The notes under the pieces: model-generated
What the model was told of the DNA's origin: nothing
Database searches by the model: none
Seen by the model: only the letters and a program-made list of their open reading frames with translations
Part shown: piece after piece, positions 1 to 5,036 of the stretch
Layout of the letters: the number at the start of each line of letters is the position of its first letter
Position numbering within the stretch: the first letter of the stretch is position 1
Assembly (NCBI GenBank): GCA_017394475.1
Contig: JAFPYQ010000134.1
Location: forward strand, 1 to 5,036
Reading direction: 5' to 3'
Length of the DNA: 5,036 bases
DNA from: Oscillospiraceae bacterium
GTDB lineage: Bacteria; Bacillota; Clostridia; Oscillospirales; Ruminococcaceae
Position numbers and translations under genes: made by a program

Positions 1-474
1 CCCGATGCCTATATCGGCGAGGTGGGTGCGAAGATCATGAGCCTGCAGGATCCCACATCGAAGATGTCCAAATCCGATGCAAATCCCAATTCCTGCATAT
101 TCATCCTTGAGGATAAGGATACCATCATCCGCAAGTTCAAGCGCGCCGTTACCGATTCCGATACCTGTGTCCACTTTGCCGAGGGCAAGGATGGCATAAA
201 CAACCTTATGACCATTTATTCCTGCGTGACGGGCAAGAGCTTTGATGAGACCGAGCGTGAATTTGAAGGCAAGGGCTACGGCGATTTCAAGCTTGCCGTA
301 GGTGAGGCTGTGGCAGATCACCTTGCACCTGTAAGGGACGAGTTCGACAGACTTATGAAGGATAAGGAATATATAAAGAAATGCTATACCGAGGGCGCCC
401 AGAGAGCTGAACGCCTTGCGTACAGAACACTTTCAAAGGCTTATCGGAAGGTAGGCTTCGTGGATCTTAAGTGA
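1..474 (+). CDS. trpS: Tryptophanyl-tRNA synthetase, C-terminal part (5' end outside window)
   Basis: This is a cytoplasmic class I aminoacyl-tRNA synthetase that charges tRNA-Trp with tryptophan using ATP. The frame is open from base 1 and gives 157 residues before a TGA stop. The full enzyme is usually about 330 residues, so roughly the first half lies upstream of the window. Seen directly: the segment VGAKIMSLQDPTSKMSKSD contains the KMSKS signature (bases 61-75), the mobile loop that stabilises the adenylate transition state. It is followed by the AVTDSD and GINNLMTIYS segments and by an EGKGYGDFK segment typical of bacterial TrpRS. The C-terminal helices (EGAQRAERLAYRTLSKAYRKVG) resemble the normal end of the family, so the gene is intact here. 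The next gene starts 52 bases downstream with no terminator between, suggesting co-transcription. Family assignment is firm. Confidence 0.96.
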   Translation, partial: PDAYIGEVGAKIMSLQDPTSKMSKSDANPNSCIFILEDKDTIIRKFKRAVTDSDTCVHFAEGKDGINNLMTIYSCVTGKSFDETEREFEGKGYGDFKLAVGEAVADHLAPVRDEFDRLMKDKEYIKKCYTEGAQRAERLAYRTLSKAYRKVGFVDLK

Positions 475-526
475 CCGCAGTTGTCGGATATGTGAGCCGC
501 ATCGTCTTAAACGGAGGTCGATATAT

Positions 527-985
527 ATGCCGTCTAATAACACTCAGAACCGTTATCCCGCACAAAACACTCCCAGGAGCGCTCCTCAGAGAAGGGGACT
601 GCCCGCTGTGCCGGGAATGGGCGGTGCTGTCGTCGTCGCTTCACTGATACTCGGGATATGCCTTATCATTGCAGGTTCATCCGTCAGTGGGTCGGTAAAA
701 AAGCTCACCTCTGCAGTGGAGGCTCAGAAGTTCGGCTCCTCATTCTCAGCACCATCCGACATAACAGTGTACAACACCGCGCCCAAGCAGTATTTTACCG
801 AGACAGAGGCTGCGGATTATCTCAATGTTACGGCGGATGATATAAAGAATGCTATAAAGAGCGGCGATATCGACGAGTATATCAAGACGAAGAACGGCTA
901 TTCCATATCAAAGGATGAACTGGATTCCTATTTTGAAAATGCTGCATACAACAGAATGGTAAAGGAAAACAGCAGTGATTCCTGA
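527..985 (+). CDS. Membrane-anchored protein with excisionase/MerR-like helix-turn-helix domain
   Basis: This is a 152-residue protein of unknown role. Residues 1-30 are polar, rich in Asn, Gln, Pro and Arg, with R9, R17, R22 and R23. Residues about 33-52 (GAVVVASLILGICLIIAGSS) form one strong membrane segment. A short linker follows, and residues about 88-137 (YFTETEAADYLNVTADDIKN, then SGDIDEY, then ISKDELDSYFEN) match the pattern of HTH_17/excisionase-type winged HTH domains: T-x-x-E-A-A-x-x-L-x-V, then a second helix, a K-x-G turn, and a closing D-E-L-x-x-Y. The start is set by GGAGG at 513-517, nine bases before ATG. It lies 52 bases after trpS and probably shares its transcript; a hairpin follows. 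By the positive-inside rule the N-terminus would be cytoplasmic and the HTH-like domain outside, which is odd for DNA binding. The fold may instead serve protein or wall-ligand binding. The domain call is by eye. Confidence 0.85.
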   Translation: MPSNNTQNRYPAQNTPRSAPQRRGLPAVPGMGGAVVVASLILGICLIIAGSSVSGSVKKLTSAVEAQKFGSSFSAPSDITVYNTAPKQYFTETEAADYLNVTADDIKNAIKSGDIDEYIKTKNGYSISKDELDSYFENAAYNRMVKENSSDS

Positions 986-1001
986 TGAAAAGACGGCATA
1001 T

Positions 1002-1040
1002 GGCGGCATACGGCAGCAGTCCGTATGCTGCCTTTATAAT
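1002..1040 (+). terminator. Probable Rho-independent terminator after the HTH gene
   Basis: A 12-base-pair stem is formed by 1002-1013 and 1021-1032, with one G-T wobble and a 7-base loop at 1014-1020. It is followed by TTTATAAT. The stem is strong but the T tract is short and broken by A, so termination may be incomplete and some transcripts could read into the nitroreductase gene. It begins 16 bases after the stop of the HTH gene. Confidence 0.7.
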
Positions 1041-1068
1041 ATAACTTTATAATATAAAGAATATAAAG
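1032..1068 (+). repeat. Short tandem AT-rich repeats with two TATAAT boxes
   Basis: The 13-base unit CTTTATAATATAA occurs twice head to tail (1032-1044 and 1045-1057). It is followed by an overlapping 9-base unit AATATAAAG that also occurs twice (1051-1059 and 1060-1068). Each 13-base copy carries a TATAAT (1035-1040 and 1048-1053) that could act as a -10 element for the nitroreductase gene. Neither has a recognisable TTGACA-like -35 box 17 bases upstream, since that position falls within the terminator hairpin. The repeat itself is seen directly; promoter function is a guess. Confidence 0.55.
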
Positions 1069-1085
1069 GAATATGGAGCTTGACA

Positions 1086-1673
1086 ATGAAAGAGATCTTT
1101 GAAAGAAGAAGTATAAGAAAATACAAAGACATTCCTGTTGAAAAGGAAAAGGTACTGAAGATACTGGAAGCTGCGAGAAATGCTCCGTCGGCAAAGAACA
1201 GGCAGCCCTGGAAATTCATCGTGTTGACGGATAATGCGAAAAGGGAGTTCCTTGACAGGATGGAGCAGGGGATAGAAAGGGAAAAGTCAGCCCCCGCCCT
1301 GCCCGGTTCTGCAAAAGGCATCACAGATGCGGTGAACACTCTGCGCATAATGCGGCAGGCGCCTGTCCTGATAGTCATACTGAACACCAACGGCACTTCC
1401 TTCTTTGACCCTGTGGATGCAGATGGCAGGATGACCGAGATATGCGATACCCTGTCCATAGGGGCAGCGGTAGAGAATATGCTGCTTGAAGCCCATTCGC
1501 TGGGATTCGGTACTTTGTGGATAGCAAATACCTGCTATGCCTATAAGGAGCTCACAGAGCATCTTGATACCGACAGTCAGCTGGTAGGGGCGGTGGCTCT
1601 GGGATATGCCGATGAGAGCCCGTCTGCCAGACCCCGCAGGAGCCTTGAAGAAATAACAGAATTTCGTTCCTGA
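1086..1673 (+). CDS. Nitroreductase-family FMN-dependent oxidoreductase
   Basis: This 195-residue cytoplasmic flavoprotein likely reduces nitro, quinone or related substrates with NAD(P)H; the true substrate cannot be read from sequence. Family marks seen: the N-terminal R7-R8-S9-I10-R11-K12-Y13 (FMN phosphate contact), A33-P34-S35-A36 with N38-R39-Q40-P41-W42 (flavin-binding loop), I125-G126-A127-A128-V129-E130-N131 leading the long dimer helix, G140-F141-G142-T143-L144-W145, and a C-terminal GYADESP plus ARPRRSLEEI ending. Length is normal for the compact members of the family. ATG at 1086 is preferred because GGAG at 1075-1078 is seven bases upstream. An in-frame TTG at 1080 lies only one base after that motif; AAAGGA at 1065-1070 could serve it, but it would add just two residues. 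The gene is flanked by an upstream hairpin and by the GH130 promoter downstream, so it is probably a single-gene unit. No terminator is seen after it. Confidence 0.93.
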   Translation: MKEIFERRSIRKYKDIPVEKEKVLKILEAARNAPSAKNRQPWKFIVLTDNAKREFLDRMEQGIEREKSAPALPGSAKGITDAVNTLRIMRQAPVLIVILNTNGTSFFDPVDADGRMTEICDTLSIGAAVENMLLEAHSLGFGTLWIANTCYAYKELTEHLDTDSQLVGAVALGYADESPSARPRRSLEEITEFRS

Positions 1674-1701
1674 AAGCAAATTGTAAAAAATCTGTAAGCC
1701 C

Positions 1702-1730
1702 TTGACAAGTATTTTCAGATATGTTATACT
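1702..1730 (+). promoter_or_regulatory. Near-consensus sigma-A promoter for the GH130 gene
   Basis: A perfect -35 box TTGACA (1702-1707) and a -10 box TATACT (1725-1730) are separated by exactly 17 bases. TG at 1722-1723 forms an extended -10 element. Transcription would start near 1737, giving a leader of about 80 bases. The -35 box sits inside a small odd palindrome, CTTGACAAG (1701-1709). I do not see a catabolite-repression (cre) site matching the usual consensus. This is one of the two best promoters in the window. Confidence 0.85.
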
Positions 1731-1743
1731 GTGTTTGTTTGGT

Positions 1744-1820
1744 GGGGAAGGCATTCCCTGCTGTAAAAAAATGAAAAAGATAAGAAAACGACCGGTATGA
1801 AGAAAAGGAGACCAGTATGA
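1744..1820 (+). other. 5' leader of the GH130 gene: small hairpin and duplicated mini-ORF segment
   Basis: Near the inferred transcript start, GGGAA (1745-1749) and TTCCC (1754-1758) can pair around a GGCA loop. Two tiny frames follow: 1771-1800 (MKKIRKRPV, stop) and 1797-1820 (MKKRRPV, stop). The first overlaps the second by ATGA, and the second overlaps the GH130 start by ATGA. Their sequences look like an imperfect duplication of one another, the second copy carrying the AAGGAG ribosome binding site (1805-1810) six bases before ATG 1817. Neither mini-ORF has a clear ribosome binding site of its own, so translation is doubtful. Confidence 0.35.
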
Positions 1821-2842
1821 GCGTTAAGGTAGTCAATGGCGTGTCAATGCCCAATATCCCCTGGATGAATAAGCCTGAGGGCTGCAGAGATGTAGTATGG
1901 CGCTACGATGCAAATCCCATAATAAAGAGAGACCAGATAATGGTCAAGAAGGCTAACGGTTACAGAGAGCCCTCCAATTCGATCTTCAACAGCTCCGTCG
2001 TTCCTTTTGAGAACGGGGACTATAAATTTGCAGGCGTTTTCAGAGTAGATGACAGGGAGAGGAATATGGAGCTCCATGTCGGTTTCTCTGTTGACGGCAT
2101 CAAGTGGGACATCGAGGAGGAGCGCATCCATTTCGAGTGCGATATCCCCGAGGTGGCAACATGGCAGTACGGCTATGACCCAAGAGTCTGCAAGCTCGAA
2201 GACAAGTACATCGTTACATGGTGCAACGCCTACGGCTGGAAGCCAACTATCGGCATTGCATACACCTATGATTTCAAGACCTTCACACAGCTTGAAAATG
2301 CTTATCTTCCCTTCAACAGGAACGGCGTTATGTTCCCCCGCAAGATAGGCGATTATTATATGATGATGAGCCGTCCTTCCGACAGCGGTCATACTCCTTT
2401 CGGCGATATGTTCATCAGCCAGTCCCCCGACCTTACATTCTGGGGCAAGCACAGGCATGTTATGGGTCCCTCAAAGGGCTGGGAGTCCACTAAGATGGGT
2501 GCAGGTCCTATCCCCATAGAGACTGACAGAGGCTGACTCATTTTCTATCACGGTGTTCTCACATCCTGCAACGGCTATGTATATTCCTTCTCTGCAGCTC
2601 TCCTTGACAAGGATGAGCCCTGGAAGGTACTAAAGAGAGGCGCATCCTATCTCCTCAGCCCTCAGGAATACTATGAGCTGGTAGGCGATACAGATGCAGT
2701 AACATTTCCCTGTGCAAATCTCGTTGATGCAGATACAGGCAGGATATGCATCTATTATGGTTGTGCAGATACATGCACATCTCTGGCATTCACTACTGTT
2801 GATGCTGTCATGGATTTCCTTGACAACAACTCACAGGTCTGA
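1817..2842 (+). pseudogene. GH130 beta-1,4-mannooligosaccharide phosphorylase, interrupted by in-frame TGA
   Basis: GH130 enzymes cleave beta-mannosides with phosphate, releasing alpha-mannose 1-phosphate. This one resembles the R. albus mannooligosaccharide phosphorylase type (GH130 subfamily 2), acting in the cytoplasm on imported mannan fragments; no signal peptide is present. The start at ATG 1817 has AAGGAG six bases upstream. Codons 1-239 are intact and include the Y-D-P-R-V motif with D121, the expected general acid, then S-R-P-S (near 185-188), and K226-M-G-A-G-P-I-P-I-E-T-D-R-G239. Codon 240 is TGA (2534-2536), where the family has Trp (GW-L-x-x-Y-H-G-V). The same frame then continues for 101 codons with family features: FYHGV, FPCANLVDADTGR and IYYGCADT, ending at TGA 2840-2842. 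If read through, the protein would be 341 residues, normal length. The truncated 239-residue form lacks the Tyr-His pair and a large part of the beta-propeller, so it is probably inactive. No start codon allows the tail to be made separately. Sequence error is possible. Confidence 0.88.
2534..2536 (+). other. In-frame TGA nonsense codon (expected TGG, Trp) in the GH130 gene
   Basis: The reading GGC-TGA-CTC-ATT falls where the GH130 family reads Gly-Trp-Leu-hydrophobic. One base, G to A in the third position of TGG, explains it. There is no frameshift on either side and no other stop until the natural end 101 codons later. The other CDSs ending inside the window also stop with TGA, at the expected family lengths, so the codon is not generally read as an amino acid here. 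Confidence 0.9.
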
Positions 2843-2861
2843 TACTTGATATAGAAATATC

Positions 2862-2909
2862 ACGCCATAGTATTTCTGATGTTAATTCAGAAGTGCTATG
2901 GCGTTTTTA
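2862..2909 (+). terminator. Strong Rho-independent terminator after the GH130 gene
   Basis: Bases 2862-2879 pair with 2887-2904 to form an 18-base-pair stem with a 7-base loop (2880-2886). The outer nine pairs (ACGCCATAG with CTATGGCGT) are perfect, the middle has two T-G wobbles around an A-T pair, and the inner six (TTCTGA with TCAGAA) are perfect. TTTTT at 2904-2908 follows directly. It starts 20 bases after the GH130 stop. Confidence 0.9.
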
Positions 2910-2924
2910 TTGACCGTATAAAAC

Positions 2925-2960
2925 AATGCCACGAAGCATTCTGAAACGCTTCGTGGCATT
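2925..2960. terminator. Second stem-loop, possible backup or bidirectional terminator
   Basis: A perfect 13-base-pair stem (AATGCCACGAAGC at 2925-2937 with its complement at 2948-2960) encloses a 10-base loop. On the + strand it is followed by ATTTCTG, a poor T tract. On the - strand the stem is followed by GTTTTAT, which is better. No minus-strand gene is seen entering from the right, so the purpose is unclear. It could be a backup terminator or a copy of a dispersed palindromic repeat. Confidence 0.55.
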
Positions 2961-2968
2961 ATTTCTGT

Positions 2969-2980
2969 ATGGGTACCCAT
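2969..2980. promoter_or_regulatory. 12-base perfect palindrome, possible operator
   Basis: ATGGGTACCCAT is a perfect inverted repeat lying about 60 bases upstream of the -35 box of the lipoprotein promoter. Its size and symmetry suit a dimeric regulator, but no known consensus is recognised and such a palindrome may occur by chance. Confidence 0.25.
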
Positions 2981-3041
2981 CTTATCTGCAGTGGTGTATG
3001 CTTTTGTATTCATTTTCATTTCATTTCTTTTTTGAAAACTC

Positions 3042-3070
3042 TTTACATCAGAATGAATAAATGGTATAAT
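3042..3070 (+). promoter_or_regulatory. Near-consensus sigma-A promoter for the lipoprotein gene
   Basis: TTTACA (3042-3047) and a perfect TATAAT (3065-3070) are 17 bases apart, with TG at 3062-3063 giving an extended -10. A T-rich stretch just upstream (about 3008-3034) may act as an UP-like element. The transcript would begin near 3077, leaving a leader of about 48 bases. Confidence 0.85.
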
Positions 3071-3124
3071 AGTAAAAGTTCATTTGATGGAGCATTACAT
3101 CACACCATCCCGAAAGGAAATGCC

Positions 3125-5036
3125 ATGAAGCACAGAACAGCGACTCTTCTGCTGTGTACAGCGTTGCTGCTGTCCTCATGCAGCAGTACATCCGGCAGAC
3201 AGGCAGCAGATGATATACAGAACAGTGATACTTCGGTCATCACCGATGAGACCGATGTGACAGAGGAAAGCCGGACACAGATAACTTCGGAAACGACAGT
3301 AAGTGAGAGCGCTGCTGCCGAAACTTTGGTGCAGACAACAAAAAAAGGCAGTGAGGACGAGCCTGCGGAAGAAGAAGCGGTCAGAAAGGAAGATACTCTG
3401 TACCTCAACGAGGAGGCACTGTCCGAAAAAGACAGTGAACGCATCAGAACACTGCTTGATGAGATATGCAGGCAGGAGGATATTGAGGTGATAAGCCCAT
3501 CCCCCGTAAAGACCTACTATACCATAAGGGACGTATACAGCGAGATCACTGCGGGAAAATGTATCGGGAAATATGAGAAGTACCTGTCCGTGAACGGCAG
3601 CTTCTACCCGTGGAACGATGAGCTCGATACACTGGTGAACGGCCTTTTGTCCGATCCAGATGATGATGAGTCAGCATCTGTCGAGGAAAGGATGTACACC
3701 TATACTCTGGAATGTGCCGAGCCTCATAAGGATGAAGAATACATCGTCATAGGCGAAGACCTTGCAAAACAGTGGCTGGATTCCCTCAGGGATGAAGAGG
3801 GAAAATATCACCTCGGTTCATATAAAATGACGGCAGGCGAGCTCTGGGGCAAGGGGATAGTCGGCGGCGGACGCGAATTCTGCGTGGAGTGCTGGTTCGA
3901 TGTTTCCGATACCGGTAAGGACAGCGTGTTCTTACAGCCGGAGGATTCAGGCTACAATACATTTTATCACTATTATCAGGGATCGGGGATGTATATCCGC
4001 TGCCGCTGGGAAAACGGCACTGCGAGGATAGTCGATCATACGGAACTGTTCCTTGCAGACCTTGCGGATGATCTGAACGGTATTACGGAGGATAATCATT
4101 CGGGCTATGACACTTTCTTTGATTTTTACAATGACAAAGAAGCGGTAGAGAAGGTCAATAATCAGATACGCTGCGAAAGAAGAAATCTTGTGGCACAAAG
4201 CCCTATAATGCTTGCTGACGGAAGATTTTCGGGAGTGGGTATCTACCCCAGAGAGTACGAATACTCTGTCGAAAAAGACGGGAAGCTGCTGGGGGTTTAC
4301 GATAATGCATACTACAATGAATACGGGGAAAAATATTCTTCACCCGTTGATTACAAGGATGCCAGCGGAGCATGCACAGAACTGTACAGCGAACACTTTG
4401 AACTGATCTTCGATGATTACAACTGCGACGGCAACCCCGAGTTCGCATTGAAGCAGGACTATGAGGATGAGAGCGAAAAGGGAGCGCGGTATGAGGTGCG
4501 CTGCATGTCCAACGACCAGACTCCCAGGGATACCCGCTTTGATTTCTTTATGGCAGGACGGACGGATGAATGTATCCGCCTGCAGCATATCGGCAGCGGA
4601 ACGGGAGAAACAGGCTATGTAAGATGGGTCTATGACGAAAACGGCAAAATGATCCCGTCTGTTGAAGTGGATGACTATCGGATGTATTCCCAGAGATATT
4701 ATCTGCCCCCATCCCTGAGAGGATATGACGATGAAAAGCAGATAATATGCTATTTCTGGAACAATACCGACAAGCCCGTCACCACCGGAACTGTCTACAC
4801 TGTTGAGGATAAGAACGGCAATGTCATCTCAAAGGGCAAAATAGCCGCTCCCGCAAAGGCAGAGCCTTACAGGGAAACAGAGATAACCTTTGATGCAGAT
4901 ACTTCAGCGCTTCATACAGGGGAGTACAGAATAGGCCTTGACTGCGGGAACAGCAAGGTATACGGCGGCTTCTACATCATAGAAAAGGGCGTATCCATCA
5001 GCATCGAAGCCGATGACAGCAAGCCTGTTTCGGGGC
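3125..5036 (+). CDS. Large secreted lipoprotein of unknown function (3' end outside window)
   Basis: The frame is open from ATG 3125 to the window edge: 637 codons without a stop. AAAGGA (3113-3118) lies six bases before the start. Residues 1-18 are a signal peptide (K2, H3, R4, then a Leu-rich core) ending in L16-S17-S18-C19, a lipobox, so the protein should be lipid-anchored on the outer face of the membrane. Residues about 20-89 form a low-complexity linker rich in Ser, Thr, Glu and Asp, as expected for a spacer through the cell wall. Residues about 90-420 match nothing I recognise; they are rich in Asp, Glu and Tyr and contain many Cys. Around 431-439, D-Y-N-C-D-G-N-P-E followed by F resembles the Ca-binding loop of FG-GAP/EF-type repeats. 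From about 527 the pattern (ICYFWNNTDKPV, then GEYRIGLDCG and GGFYIIEKG) resembles a bacterial Ig-like domain. It stands alone behind its own promoter. Function is unknown; substrate binding or envelope sensing are possibilities only. Confidence 0.9.
   Translation, partial: MKHRTATLLLCTALLLSSCSSTSGRQAADDIQNSDTSVITDETDVTEESRTQITSETTVSESAAAETLVQTTKKGSEDEPAEEEAVRKEDTLYLNEEALSEKDSERIRTLLDEICRQEDIEVISPSPVKTYYTIRDVYSEITAGKCIGKYEKYLSVNGSFYPWNDELDTLVNGLLSDPDDDESASVEERMYTYTLECAEPHKDEEYIVIGEDLAKQWLDSLRDEEGKYHLGSYKMTAGELWGKGIVGGGREFCVECWFDVSDTGKDSVFLQPEDSGYNTFYHYYQGSGMYIRCRWENGTARIVDHTELFLADLADDLNGITEDNHSGYDTFFDFYNDKEAVEKVNNQIRCERRNLVAQSPIMLADGRFSGVGIYPREYEYSVEKDGKLLGVYDNAYYNEYGEKYSSPVDYKDASGACTELYSEHFELIFDDYNCDGNPEFALKQDYEDESEKGARYEVRCMSNDQTPRDTRFDFFMAGRTDECIRLQHIGSGTGETGYVRWVYDENGKMIPSVEVDDYRMYSQRYYLPPSLRGYDDEKQIICYFWNNTDKPVTTGTVYTVEDKNGNVISKGKIAAPAKAEPYRETEITFDADTSALHTGEYRIGLDCGNSKVYGGFYIIEKGVSISIEADDSKPVSG

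Noticed and set aside
1080..1085. TTG start two codons upstream of ATG for the nitroreductase.
   Set aside because: The GGAG at 1075-1078 is only one base away from TTG but seven from the ATG at 1086, and the family N-terminus fits the ATG.
928..1754. Minus-strand open frames overlapping the nitroreductase gene and its flanks.
   Set aside because: They lie across the nitroreductase coding region, the terminator and the AT-rich repeats, and their translations show no family features.
1844..2458. A 204-codon open frame on the - strand opposite the GH130 gene.
   Set aside because: It mirrors the codon structure of a clearly recognised + strand gene, has no family resemblance, and would overlap the GH130 gene entirely.
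2534..2536. TGA read as Trp by an alternative genetic code, or as selenocysteine.
   Set aside because: The trpS, HTH, nitroreductase and GH130 frames all end with TGA at the expected family lengths, so TGA is a normal stop. The family residue is Trp rather than Cys, and I see no obvious selenocysteine-type hairpin directly downstream.
2537..2842. The GH130 tail as a separate small gene.
   Set aside because: No in-frame ATG, GTG or TTG with a ribosome site occurs near its beginning; the only in-frame Met is close to the C-terminus.
3087..3128. A 13-codon leader frame ending in ATGA overlap with the lipoprotein start.
   Set aside because: It has no ribosome site, and any frame running into a start codon followed by A ends this way, so the overlap is weak evidence.
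3100..4588. Several open frames of 81-114 codons on the - strand opposite the lipoprotein gene.
   Set aside because: The + strand frame is open for 637 codons with promoter, ribosome site, signal peptide and lipobox; the opposite frames are low-complexity or Arg/Cys-rich shadows without recognisable starts.
1..5036. CRISPR arrays, insertion sequences, tRNA or rRNA genes, and attachment sites.
   Set aside because: I saw no spaced repeats, transposase, recombinase, cloverleaf or long terminal inverted repeats. The only HTH protein is membrane-anchored and has no integrase beside it in the window.

Overview
The window reads as a piece of a low-to-mid GC Gram-positive (Firmicutes) chromosome, most likely a gut or rumen Ruminococcus close to R. 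albus. The grounds are good AGGAGG-type ribosome binding sites, sigma-A-like promoters with 17-base spacers and extended -10 elements, a lipoprotein with a Gram-positive style signal, and a GH130 mannoside phosphorylase of the type described from R. albus. The genus is an inference from remembered family resemblance, not from a search. All five genes lie on the + strand.

Layout. (1) Bases 1-474 are the C-terminal half of tryptophanyl-tRNA synthetase (trpS), including its KMSKS loop. (2) Bases 527-985 encode a 152-residue protein with one membrane segment followed by an excisionase/MerR-like helix-turn-helix domain. It probably shares a transcript with trpS and is closed by a hairpin at 1002-1032. 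(3) Bases 1086-1673 encode a 195-residue nitroreductase-family flavoprotein. It is preceded by a curious tandemly repeated AT-rich stretch. (4) Bases 1817-2842 hold a GH130 beta-1,4-mannooligosaccharide phosphorylase gene. It has its own near-consensus promoter (1702-1730) and a long-stem terminator (2862-2908), but its reading frame is broken by a TGA at 2534-2536 where the family has Trp. (5) After a 282-base intergenic region with two hairpins, a 12-base palindrome and another near-consensus promoter, an open frame from 3125 runs off the right edge. It encodes a large secreted lipoprotein of unknown function, with an acidic linker, a Ca-binding-like loop and a likely Ig-like C-terminal domain.

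How the genes relate. Apart from the trpS/HTH pair, these look like independent transcription units rather than one pathway. The GH130 enzyme would phosphorolyse imported beta-mannooligosaccharides in the cytoplasm. The lipoprotein would sit on the outer face of the membrane. The nitroreductase is a general redox flavoenzyme.

The most notable observation is the single in-frame TGA in an otherwise intact GH130 gene. The other TGA codons here act as ordinary stops, so this is best read as a fresh nonsense mutation or a sequence error. I see no convincing new defence, mobile or RNA system. The least explained items are the membrane-anchored HTH protein and the lipoprotein.
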